Of a DNA stretch of 10,470 nt, positions 1 through 6,542 are shown piece by piece. The position numbers and the translations under genes are program-made. Within the stretch, counting starts at the first letter, position 1. The number at the start of each line of letters is the position of its first letter. Origin of the DNA: JBOGFC01 sp050742155 (lineage in GTDB: Bacteria > Actinomycetota > Acidimicrobiia > Spongiisociales > JALYHC01); NCBI GenBank assembly GCA_050742155.1, contig JBOGFC010000005.1, positions 1 to 10,470 of the forward strand, given 5' to 3'. The notes beneath the pieces were generated by a model that had not been told where the DNA came from, did no database searches, and saw nothing but the letters and a program-made list of their open reading frames with translations.

Positions 1-986
<986 letters not shown>

Positions 987-1032
987 GAGGACGAGCCTTC
1001 AGCCATCCCGGCCTGGTGCCGAAGCTCTGGCA

Positions 1033-2034
1033 ATGACCCAGCTCGCCGTGGTCCCGCCCGCGCTGGCCGGATATGAGTGGAGGGCCGCCGGGCGCGAGGA
1101 CGCTCCGGCCATCCAAGAGCTCTATCGCACGGCCGGCCGCGTGGACGGTGTGGAGCTGCGCATCACCCTCGAAGACCTCTACCGGGAGCTGGCTGGTCCG
1201 GCCGCCCGCAACTCGCTGCTGGCCCTCACCGCGGACGGACGGGTGGCCGCCTACGGGGTGATGGCGCCTCCCCAAGCGACCACCCACGCCCGGCAGGCCT
1301 TGCTTCGCGGCGAGGTGGAGCCGGCCCATCGGGGACTGGGCCTGGGCAGCTTCGTCCTGGCCTGGCTGGAGGCTCGCGCCGCGGAGGCCCTGGAAGGTGT
1401 GCCCGGCTACGGCCTCCCCAAAGTGCTGCGGGCCAGCTCCCCGATCGACCTTGCCGATCGAATCGCTCTCCTGGAGGGGCACGAGTACCGGAGGATCCGG
1501 TACTGGGACACCCTGCGCCGCGACCTGTCCCGCCCGTTCCCCGAGGCCAAGGTCCCCCCCGGGCTGGAGCTGTTGGCCTGGAGCCGCGATTGGGAGCGTT
1601 CCACCATGCGGGCCTGGGAAGAGTCGTTCGCTGAGAACTGGGGCCACGCCCCGGCCACCTTCGACGAATGGCAACCGACGCACAGTGGCGACCCGGCGTT
1701 TCGAGAGGACCTTTCGTTCTTGATGATCGACGGGGCGCAGGTCGCCGGCTTCTCACTCTCCTACCTGAGCCCTGAGGAGAACGCCGCCACCGGCATCGAG
1801 CAGGGCTGGATAGGCCAAATCGGGGTGCGGCATTCCTGGCGGCGCCGCGGGTTGGGGACCGCCCTGGTCTGCCGGGTGCTCCGGGCCTTTCGGGAGGAGG
1901 CGCTCGATTACGCCACGCTCGACGTCGACGTGGACAACCCGGCCAGGGCCCATCGCCTCTACCAGCGCCTGGGCTTCGAACGGGTTCGCCGCACGGTTTT
2001 CTTCGCCAAGCAGCTCCAGGTGCAACCGCGCTGA
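1033..2034 (+). CDS. Tandem GNAT-family N-acetyltransferase
   Basis: A 333-residue protein with two GNAT folds, likely a cytosolic acetyl-CoA-dependent acyltransferase of unknown substrate. The C-terminal domain (about 180-328) has a textbook acetyl-CoA loop, WRRRGLGTAL near 269-278, followed by DVDVDNPARAHRLYQRLGF at 297-315. The N-terminal domain (about 14-165) has a degenerate equivalent, HRGLGLGSF at 99-107, so it may be structural or bind a second acyl-CoA. Two-domain GNATs of this length are common in actinobacteria and include mycothiol synthase MshD, but nothing here singles out MshD. ATG 1033 is chosen because the conserved region starts within about 15 residues; no clear Shine-Dalgarno or TAnnnT box precedes it. 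It lies 46 nt after the gap stop, so it may be read through from gap. Family is sure; substrate is unknown. Confidence 0.92.
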   Translation: MTQLAVVPPALAGYEWRAAGREDAPAIQELYRTAGRVDGVELRITLEDLYRELAGPAARNSLLALTADGRVAAYGVMAPPQATTHARQALLRGEVEPAHRGLGLGSFVLAWLEARAAEALEGVPGYGLPKVLRASSPIDLADRIALLEGHEYRRIRYWDTLRRDLSRPFPEAKVPPGLELLAWSRDWERSTMRAWEESFAENWGHAPATFDEWQPTHSGDPAFREDLSFLMIDGAQVAGFSLSYLSPEENAATGIEQGWIGQIGVRHSWRRRGLGTALVCRVLRAFREEALDYATLDVDVDNPARAHRLYQRLGFERVRRTVFFAKQLQVQPR

Positions 2035-2150
2035 CCGGCCGTCGTACGGGTCCCTCCCTTGCCACGGATGAGCCCCGAGGCCGGGGTCAGGCGAGCGTCG
2101 ACACCGCAAGGCTGCGCCATCTGCGGCCGGTGGGCCTTCCGGGCCGCGAC

Positions 2151-2156
2151 TACTGT
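2151..2156 (+). promoter_or_regulatory. Putative -10 box of a leaderless promoter for the PCD gene
   Basis: TACTGT matches the actinobacterial -10 pattern TAnnnT and ends 7 nt before the GTG at 2164, so transcription would start at or next to the start codon. No convincing -35 is seen. Just upstream, an imperfect inverted repeat, GCGGCCGG (2123-2130) and CCGGGCCGC (2139-2147, one bulged G), covers the expected -35 area. That repeat may be chance in such GC-rich DNA. Confidence 0.5.
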
Positions 2157-2163
2157 GCGGGGG

Positions 2164-2502
2164 GTGAGCGACCTCGCCGAACGGGACTGCATTCCCTGCA
2201 AGGGAGGAGTGCCCCCTTTGGAGGGGCCGGCCATCGCTGAGCTCCTCGAGCAGCTCGGCGACGGCTGGCAGGTGATCGACCAACATCACCTTCGCAAGGC
2301 CTATCGATTTCCCAACTTCCGCAATGCCCTGGCGTTCACCAACCGGGTGGGCGAGCTGGCCGAGGAGCAGGGCCACCATCCGGACATCTATCTCACCTGG
2401 GGCAAGGTCCGTCTCGAGATTTGGACTCACAAGATCGACGGCCTCCATGAGAGCGACTTCATCCTGGCCGCCAAGACGGATCGCCTGTACGGGGAGGGCT
2501 GA
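2164..2502 (+). CDS. Pterin-4a-carbinolamine dehydratase (PCD/DCoH family)
   Basis: Predicted cytosolic enzyme of 112 residues that dehydrates 4a-hydroxytetrahydropterin to recycle the pterin cofactor of aromatic amino acid hydroxylases; stand-alone bacterial copies may serve other pterin reactions. The catalytic His-His pair is in HHPD (H71, H72), and the third histidine is in WTHK (H89). The 17-residue spacing from H72 to H89 matches the mammalian enzyme (His62 to His79). The N-terminal CIPCKGGVPPL at 9-19 is typical of bacterial members. The frame is open upstream to an ATG at 2059, but GTG 2164 gives the family's usual length and N-terminus and sits 7 nt after a -10 box. No phenylalanine hydroxylase gene is nearby, so the physiological partner is unknown. 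The lipoprotein gene starts 23 nt downstream. Confidence 0.93.
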   Translation: MSDLAERDCIPCKGGVPPLEGPAIAELLEQLGDGWQVIDQHHLRKAYRFPNFRNALAFTNRVGELAEEQGHHPDIYLTWGKVRLEIWTHKIDGLHESDFILAAKTDRLYGEG

Positions 2503-2511
2503 CCCCAGGGC

Positions 2512-2517
2512 TACCCT
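2512..2517 (+). promoter_or_regulatory. Putative -10 box of a leaderless promoter for the lipoprotein gene
   Basis: TACCCT fits TAnnnT and lies 8 nt before the GTG at 2526, inside the short gap after the PCD gene. No Shine-Dalgarno precedes that GTG, which favours a leaderless mRNA. No good -35 is visible in the end of the PCD gene. Confidence 0.42.
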
Positions 2518-2525
2518 CTGGCTCA

Positions 2526-3395
2526 GTGTCGCGCAACGCTCCGGTCGGCGCCGTGTTCGGCCTGCTCGTACTCCTGGCCTGCTCAGGGGAAACGGCCGTC
2601 CCCACCACCTCGAACTTCACGACGACCACCCCGCCGGGGATCACGTCCACTTCAGCCGGCTCCGAGAGATCTCCGTGCCTGGAGGAGGACGGGCCGTTCG
2701 TAACGGACGGAGTGATAGGCCTCTTGGGCGGCGAGGAGGGCGACGCCCAGCGGGTCGCGGCGCTGCGATGGGCCCCCCACGAAGGATGCGAACGGTTCGT
2801 GATCGACCTGGTGACCGAGGACGGCGCTCCGGCCACCGCCAGCGGGCTGGTGCAGGCCGAGATCATCCGTGACCTGGGTGTGGTGCGGCTGCGTCTGGCG
2901 GAGGCGGTCACCGGAACGGCGGTCGCCGACACGGCCTTCGGGGGCCGGCTGGCCGGGCGGGCATTCGTGGTGCGATCCCTCGAGGCAGGCCTCTTCGTCG
3001 ACCTCCACCTGCTTGCCCCCGCAACCGCGCGGAGTTTCGTGCTCTCCTCTCCGGGCCGGGTCGTGGTGGATCTTCAGTCCGGCGGCCCTCCGCTCCCCAG
3101 CCCGGCCCCGAGCAGCGGCCGGGTGGTGGTTCTCTCCCCACGCGGCGGATCGGCCACCTACCCACTCGACGTGACCGGCTATGCCCGCACCTTTGAGGCC
3201 AACGTCCTCGTCCGTGTGCGCCAGGGAGGACGGGTCGAAGCAGAAGGGGTGACCACAGCCGCCGATTGGACCGAGACCTGGGGGGAGTTCACCCTGGACC
3301 TCGAGCAGGGCCCCGAAGGCCCAGCAGAGCTGTTCGTGGGAGAGGAATCCGCCCAAGACGGGTCTGAGGAGGGCGTGGTCATCTCTCTCGAGTAG
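2526..3395 (+). CDS. Lipoprotein with AMIN-like and Gmad2 domains
   Basis: A 289-residue exported protein of unknown role. The N-terminus is a lipoprotein signal: short n-region with one Arg, hydrophobic stretch 7-18, and lipobox LLAC ending at Cys19. A Thr/Ser/Pro-rich linker (about 22-48) would hold the domains off the membrane. Residues about 51-185 resemble the AMIN-like beta domain: CERFVIDL at 88-95 and RVVVDLQS at 178-185 form its characteristic strands, and Cys51 and Cys88 could form a disulfide. Residues 199-289 match Gmad2, an immunoglobulin-like domain of spore-germination-type and other exported proteins, with SPRGG, TGYARTFEANV, WGEF and GEESAQDGS. Such proteins are thought to sit in the cell envelope and bind wall or partner proteins; that is inference. 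The start is GTG 2526. Its 3' end converges on rimM with 11 nt between stops. Confidence 0.88.
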   Translation: MSRNAPVGAVFGLLVLLACSGETAVPTTSNFTTTTPPGITSTSAGSERSPCLEEDGPFVTDGVIGLLGGEEGDAQRVAALRWAPHEGCERFVIDLVTEDGAPATASGLVQAEIIRDLGVVRLRLAEAVTGTAVADTAFGGRLAGRAFVVRSLEAGLFVDLHLLAPATARSFVLSSPGRVVVDLQSGGPPLPSPAPSSGRVVVLSPRGGSATYPLDVTGYARTFEANVLVRVRQGGRVEAEGVTTAADWTETWGEFTLDLEQGPEGPAELFVGEESAQDGSEEGVVISLE

Positions 3396-3415
3396 GGAGG
3401 TCGTGGCTACCCGAG
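3387..3415. terminator. Hairpin joining two convergent stop codons, possible bidirectional terminator
   Basis: CTCGAGTAG (3387-3395) and CTACCCGAG (3407-3415) form a 9-bp stem around an 11-nt loop. In the + transcript there is one A-C mismatch; in the - transcript that position becomes a G-U pair, so all nine pairs form. Each arm is exactly the last three codons of one gene: CTC GAG TAG of the lipoprotein and CTC GGG TAG of rimM. There is no U-tract, so intrinsic termination is uncertain. Confidence 0.4.
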
Positions 3416-3898
3416 CAGGCCCTCGATGGGCTGGATGACCAGGAACCCTTCCTCGATGCGGACCTCCCTCACCAACGCGTCGACGAAGGGGACCTCCACG
3501 TTCCGCCCCTCCGGCAGCTCGAGGACCAGGCGGTCTTGCACCTCGCCGAAGACGACCCCCCTCACCCACCCCAGTCGCCGTCCCTCCGACGACCGGACCT
3601 CCAGGCCTTCCAGTTCCTCGGGCCAGAACTCCTCATCTTCGAGCCGGCGCCGCGCGGAGCGCGGGATGGTGAGGTGGGCACCGCGCAGCCCCTCCGCCGC
3701 ATTCCGATCGGTGATGCCCTCGAACCCCAGGATGAGAGCCCCCTTGGCGTGCCGTCCCACCGTCTGCACCACCAGCGGGCGGGGCTCCGGCTCGTCGGTG
3801 ACGAAGCGCGCCCCCGGCTCGAAGCGGGCCGGGTGGGCGGCTACCACCGTGACCCGACCCCGGACCCCGTGGGGCCGGCCGATCCGGCCCACCACCAC
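3407..3898 (-). CDS. rimM: Ribosome maturation factor RimM (16S rRNA processing)
   Basis: Assembly factor that binds S19 in the head of the 30S subunit and helps 16S rRNA maturation; cytosolic. The N-terminal RimM domain begins VVVGRIGRPHGVRG and runs to about residue 85. The C-terminal PRC barrel spans about 90-163, with FWPEELEGLEV, LGWVRGVV and VPFVDALVREV. I chose GTG 3898 (163 aa, normal for the family), 7 nt after the khpA stop, because the protein then starts at the conserved strand, as in most RimM proteins, and could be translationally coupled. GTG 3895 or 3892 are equally possible. An ATG at 3946 in the same frame would add 16 residues, mostly Ser, Thr, Lys and Asp, within a 41-nt overlap with khpA. 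It is the last gene of the ffh-rpsP-khpA-rimM cluster; trmD and rplS do not follow. Confidence 0.92.
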   Translation of the reverse strand: MVVGRIGRPHGVRGRVTVVAAHPARFEPGARFVTDEPEPRPLVVQTVGRHAKGALILGFEGITDRNAAEGLRGAHLTIPRSARRRLEDEEFWPEELEGLEVRSSEGRRLGWVRGVVFGEVQDRLVLELPEGRNVEVPFVDALVREVRIEEGFLVIQPIEGLLG

Positions 3899-3905
3899 AG
3901 GCGAG

Positions 3906-4157
3906 TCAGTCGACGAACTCGACGTTTGCTTTGAGGCCCTCTTCATCGGCCGCTGCTTGGACCACCTTCCGGATGGCGTTGGCCACCCGGCCTCGCCGGC
4001 CGATCACCCGGCCCATGTCGGGCTTGGCGGTGCGTACCTCGGCCAGGACTTCGTCCGGACCCTCTTCGACCATAGTGACCTGTACCTCGTCGGGCGCGTC
4101 CACGATCTGGCCCACCAGGTAGCTGACCACCCGTTCGGTGATGTCTCCCCGTTTCAC
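3906..4157 (-). CDS. khpA: KH-domain RNA-binding protein KhpA (YlqC family)
   Basis: Small 83-residue cytosolic RNA-binding protein consisting of a single KH domain. The RNA-contacting GxxG loop is in VIGRRGR (G53-R54-R55-G56), followed by the helix VANAIRKVVQAAA, and the N-terminal helix is TERVVSYLVGQIVD. In Firmicutes and other bacteria, KhpA pairs with KhpB (Jag/EloR) and binds many RNAs, affecting cell elongation and division; the role here is inferred from the family. The start is GTG 4157, whose G-T-G-A overlaps the rpsP TGA stop by 4 nt, which implies translational coupling. The purine run GAGGGGG just upstream, inside the rpsP 3' end, is a plausible Shine-Dalgarno. The position between rpsP and rimM is the usual one for this gene, which supports the call. 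Confidence 0.94.
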   Translation of the reverse strand: MKRGDITERVVSYLVGQIVDAPDEVQVTMVEEGPDEVLAEVRTAKPDMGRVIGRRGRVANAIRKVVQAAADEEGLKANVEFVD

Positions 4158-4474
4158 GATTCCCCCTCAGCTTGTCCCGGTCGGGCCGGCTCATCCACCA
4201 CGTGGACGTCCCCCTTTGACACCCTGTGGCGGGCCCAGGCTCCAGAGATCTCCAGCAGCTTGCGGGCCGCCTCGGTGGGCTGCGCTCCCTTCTCCAGCCA
4301 CGAGAGCGCCTTCTCGTTGTCGATCTCCACCACCGAGGGCTCCTGGCGTGGGTCGTAACGGCCGATCTGCTCGATGAACCGGCCGTTGCGCGGGGAGCGG
4401 CCGTCGGCCACCACCACGCGGTAGGTGGGCTGCTTGGCCCTTCCCATCCTCATCAGGCGGATCTTCACCGCCAT
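4154..4474 (-). CDS. rpsP: 30S ribosomal protein S16
   Basis: Structural protein of the small ribosomal subunit that binds 16S rRNA and helps 30S assembly. The 106-residue sequence begins with the family signature MAVKIRLMRMGRAKQPTYR, continues with VVVADGRSPRNGRFIEQIG and GRYDP (about 20-42), and has KALSWLEKGAQPTEAARKLL in the middle. The last 25 or so residues, rich in Pro, Gly and acidic residues, are a variable tail of the kind seen in actinobacterial S16. ATG 4474 lies only 4 nt after the ffh stop and has a good ribosome site, so it is expected to be co-transcribed with ffh. The 3' end overlaps khpA by 4 nt. Confidence 0.97.
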   Translation of the reverse strand: MAVKIRLMRMGRAKQPTYRVVVADGRSPRNGRFIEQIGRYDPRQEPSVVEIDNEKALSWLEKGAQPTEAARKLLEISGAWARHRVSKGDVHVVDEPARPGQAEGES

Positions 4475-4487
4475 CGCCTCACCTCTT
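4475..4487 (-). promoter_or_regulatory. Shine-Dalgarno of rpsP overlapping the ffh stop codon
   Basis: On the - strand, GAGGTG (4485-4480) lies 5 nt before the rpsP ATG, and its last bases belong to the TGA stop of ffh (4481-4479). This is one of only two strong Shine-Dalgarno sites clearly seen in the window. It fits an internal operon gene that needs re-initiation after ffh. Confidence 0.7.
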
Positions 4488-5807
4488 TCTCCGTCGTCCG
4501 GCCACCGGGAGGCCGGGAAGGCCGCCTCCGGCGACCATCTTCACCAGCTTCTGCGCCTCCCCGAACCGCCGCAGCAGGGCGTTGACGTCCTGCGGCCTGG
4601 TCCCCGACCCGGCGGCGATGCGCCGCTTACGGCTTCCGCCGATCACCCGCGGGTCGCGCCGCTCGTCGGGCGTCATCGAACGGATGATCGCCTCCACCCG
4701 GGCCAGATCGCGATCCGAGACTTCCAGGTTGCCGAGTAGCGAGGCGGCGCCCGGCAGCATACCAAGCAACTGCGAAAGAGGCCCCATCCGGCGCACCTGT
4801 TGGAACTGCTCGAGAAAGTCCTCGAAGGTGAAGGTGGCCGAGCGGAGCTTCTCCTCCAGGCGGGCTGCGGATCGCTCGTCCCACGCCGCCTCGGCCTTCT
4901 CGATGAGGGTGAGGACGTCACCCATGCCCAAGATGCGGGAGGCCATGCGCTCTGGGTGGAAGACTTCGAAGTCGGCCAGGTCCTCGCCCACCCCGGCGAA
5001 CTTGATGGGCCGTCCGGTCACCTCGCGAGCCGAGATGGCCGCCCCGCCCCGGGCGTCACCGTCCAGCTTGGAGAGCACGATGCCGGTGATATCCGTCTCG
5101 TCCAGGAAGGCGCGGGCCACGTTCACCGCGTCCTGCCCCGTCATGGCATCCACCACCAGCAGCACCTCGTGGGGGTCGGCCGCTCTGCGGACGGCTGACA
5201 GCTCCGACATGAGCTCCCGGTCGATGTGTAGCCGGCCCGAGGTGTCGATGATCACCGCGTCGTGCCCGGCCCGCCGGGCCTGCTTGATCGCCTGGGTCAC
5301 GACTGCGACCGGCGTGCCACCACCATCGGTGAAGACGGGTACCCCGGCTCGGCCACCCAGGGCCACCAGCTGTTCGACCGCCGCCGGACGGCGCAGGTCC
5401 GCCGCCACCAGCAGCGGGTGCTTGCCCTGTCCCTCGAGCAGCCGGGCCAGCTTGGCCGCCGAGGTGGTCTTACCGGAGCCCTGCAGACCCGCCATCAGGA
5501 CGACGAGCGGTGAAGAGGGGGCCGCCACCAGTGGCGCCGTCTCTCTCCCGAGGGTGTGGATCAGCTCCTCGTGGACGATCTTGATGACCTCCTGGGCCGG
5601 GGTGAGGCTCTGGCGCACGTCCCTGCCCACCGCCCGCTTCCTGATGCGGCCGAGCAGGCTCTTGACCACCCCCACGTTGACGTCCGCCTCCAGAAGGGCG
5701 AGGCGAACCTCCCGCAGGGCGGCGTCCACGTCGGCCTCGCTCAGGCGACCCTTCCCCCGCAGCTTCGAGAAGACGATTCCGAAACGGTCGGCCAGGGGGT
5801 CGAACAT
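4479..5807 (-). CDS. ffh: Signal recognition particle GTPase Ffh (SRP54)
   Basis: Protein subunit of the signal recognition particle, which binds signal sequences at the ribosome and delivers them to the membrane through FtsY. The 442 residues show an N domain (1-90), a G domain (about 98-295) and an M domain (about 300-430). G-domain motifs are GLQGSGKTT (107-115), DLRRPAA (137-143), DTSGRLHID (188-196), SKLDGDARGG (246-255) and GVGEDL (272-277), then the FHPERMASRILGMGD linker. The SRP-RNA-binding helix-turn-helix is clear: MTPDERRDP, GSRKRRIAAGSGT, VNALLRRF. Small departures are DTSGR where DTAGR is usual, SKLD where TKLD is usual, and only four methionines in the M domain (M341, M350, M378, M424). 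ATG 5807 has no Shine-Dalgarno but has a -10 box 7 nt before it. First gene of the - strand cluster. Confidence 0.98.
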   Translation of the reverse strand: MFDPLADRFGIVFSKLRGKGRLSEADVDAALREVRLALLEADVNVGVVKSLLGRIRKRAVGRDVRQSLTPAQEVIKIVHEELIHTLGRETAPLVAAPSSPLVVLMAGLQGSGKTTSAAKLARLLEGQGKHPLLVAADLRRPAAVEQLVALGGRAGVPVFTDGGGTPVAVVTQAIKQARRAGHDAVIIDTSGRLHIDRELMSELSAVRRAADPHEVLLVVDAMTGQDAVNVARAFLDETDITGIVLSKLDGDARGGAAISAREVTGRPIKFAGVGEDLADFEVFHPERMASRILGMGDVLTLIEKAEAAWDERSAARLEEKLRSATFTFEDFLEQFQQVRRMGPLSQLLGMLPGAASLLGNLEVSDRDLARVEAIIRSMTPDERRDPRVIGGSRKRRIAAGSGTRPQDVNALLRRFGEAQKLVKMVAGGGLPGLPVAGRRRKR

Positions 5808-5814
5808 CGGCCCG

Positions 5815-5820
5815 AGTGTA
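5815..5820 (-). promoter_or_regulatory. Putative -10 box of a leaderless promoter for ffh
   Basis: On the - strand, TACACT (5820 to 5815) matches TAnnnT and is followed by exactly 7 nt before the ffh ATG at 5807. No Shine-Dalgarno is present, so the mRNA is probably leaderless. No TTGACA-like -35 is seen; the -35 region (about 5838-5843) lies at one end of the large palindrome described next. Confidence 0.55.
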
Positions 5821-5830
5821 TGTCCGTATC

Positions 5831-5893
5831 TCGTTCTTGGTCGTTCTTGTGACGCTTAACCACCCCTGCGGTGGATAACCGTCACGAGAACGA
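5831..5893. repeat. 51-bp imperfect palindrome plus 10-bp direct repeat between ffh and upp
   Basis: The arms 5842-5866 and 5868-5892 match at 21 of 25 positions. The outer part is CGTTCTTGTGACG against CGTCACGAGAACG, and the inner part is CCACC against GGTGG. The left arm is preceded by a tandem copy: TCGTTCTTGG (5831-5840) directly repeats as TCGTTCTTGT (5841-5850), one helical turn apart, and a third inverted copy, TCGTTCTCGT, is read on the - strand at 5893-5884. The axis (5867) is within a base of the midpoint between the ffh and upp -10 boxes, and the arms end near both -35 positions. It could be a shared operator; an extruded cruciform or a repeat of unknown origin is also possible. 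A run of eight G follows at 5894-5901. Confidence 0.7.
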
Positions 5894-5911
5894 GGGGGGG
5901 GAACCGTCGGG

Positions 5912-5917
5912 TAGCCT
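5912..5917 (+). promoter_or_regulatory. Putative -10 box of a leaderless promoter for upp
   Basis: TAGCCT fits TAnnnT and lies 6 nt before the upp GTG at 5924. No Shine-Dalgarno is present between them. The expected -35 region (about 5889-5894) overlaps the right end of the palindrome, so a protein bound there could block this promoter. Confidence 0.5.
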
Positions 5918-5923
5918 GGGACC

Positions 5924-6541
5924 GTGCTGACGGTGGTAGAGCATCCCCTCACCCGCCACTACCTGTCGGTGCTGCGCGACTCCCGCACCGCCCCCGAGGA
6001 TTTTCGCAACGCCACCCGGCGTCTGACCTACACGCTCCTCATGGAGGCCACTTCCGATTTCAAAGTGGCCGAGCATGCCATCGAGACTCCCCTCGAGGCC
6101 ACCACCGGGTACCGGCTGGCCCAAGACATCGTGGCGGTGGCGGTGCTGCGAGCCGGGCTCGGCCTCCTCGAAGCGGTACTGGAGCTCCTGCCCGGAGTGC
6201 GGGTAGGCTTCGCCGGCCTGCAGCGGGACGAGCAGACCGCCGAGGCCCAGGAGTACTACTACAAGGTGCCCGACATCACCGACGCCAAGGTGCTGGTCCT
6301 GGAGCCGATGCTGGCCACCGGAGGGTCGCTCTCGTGGGCCGTGCAGCGAGTGAGAGAGCAGGGGGCCACCGACATCACCGCTCTCTGCGTGGTGGCCGCT
6401 CCTGAAGGGGTGAAGCGCATGGAAGAGGACCACCCCGGCCTCCCCATCGTGACGGCCGCCCTCGACCGGGAGCTGAACAGCCAGTACTACATCTGCCCGG
6501 GCCTGGGCGACATGGGCGACCGGCTGTTCGGGACTTTCTGA
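5924..6541 (+). CDS. upp: Uracil phosphoribosyltransferase
   Basis: Salvage enzyme that joins uracil and PRPP to give UMP and pyrophosphate; cytosolic. The 205 residues match the usual length of about 208. The PRPP loop is VLVLEPMLATGGS (123-135), the uracil-binding C-terminus is YICPGLGDMGDRLFGT (189-204), and VLRAGLG (74-80) plus QRDEQT (100-105) are typical of the family. In most Upp proteins the loop reads DPMLATGGS; here Glu127 replaces Asp, keeping the charge but adding a methylene, an oddity of uncertain effect. The start is GTG 5924, next to a -10 box. The next gene starts 1 nt after the TGA, so upp is probably the head of a short operon. It complements deoB and deoA further right, which would supply free bases and handle the sugar. 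Confidence 0.97.
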   Translation: MLTVVEHPLTRHYLSVLRDSRTAPEDFRNATRRLTYTLLMEATSDFKVAEHAIETPLEATTGYRLAQDIVAVAVLRAGLGLLEAVLELLPGVRVGFAGLQRDEQTAEAQEYYYKVPDITDAKVLVLEPMLATGGSLSWAVQRVREQGATDITALCVVAAPEGVKRMEEDHPGLPIVTAALDRELNSQYYICPGLGDMGDRLFGTF

Positions 6542-6542
6542 G

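Noticed and set aside
2073..2086. Small hairpin CCCCG-AGGC-CGGGG as a terminator after the GNAT gene
   Set aside because: A 5-bp stem without a U-tract is expected by chance in DNA of this composition.
2059..2163. Possible 35-residue N-terminal extension of the PCD protein with a CAIC motif
   Set aside because: The family starts at the SDLAERD-like segment, and the GTG at 2164 has a well-placed -10 box; the extension would run through that promoter.
2652..3569. Open frame of 305 codons on the - strand across the lipoprotein and the rimM end
   Set aside because: It overlaps two supported genes, is Gly/Arg/His rich and has no family resemblance.
3426..4358. Open frame of 310 codons on the + strand across rimM, khpA and rpsP
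   Set aside because: Ser/Arg/Pro-rich shadow antisense to three conserved genes in canonical order.
4582..5859. Long open frame (425 codons) on the + strand opposite ffh
   Set aside because: Ser/Arg/Thr-rich shadow of ffh, whose own protein is unmistakable on the other strand.
5894..5901. Run of eight G as a possible phase-variable tract
   Set aside because: It is in the upp upstream region, not in a coding frame, and such runs are unremarkable in GC-rich DNA; no contingency-gene context.
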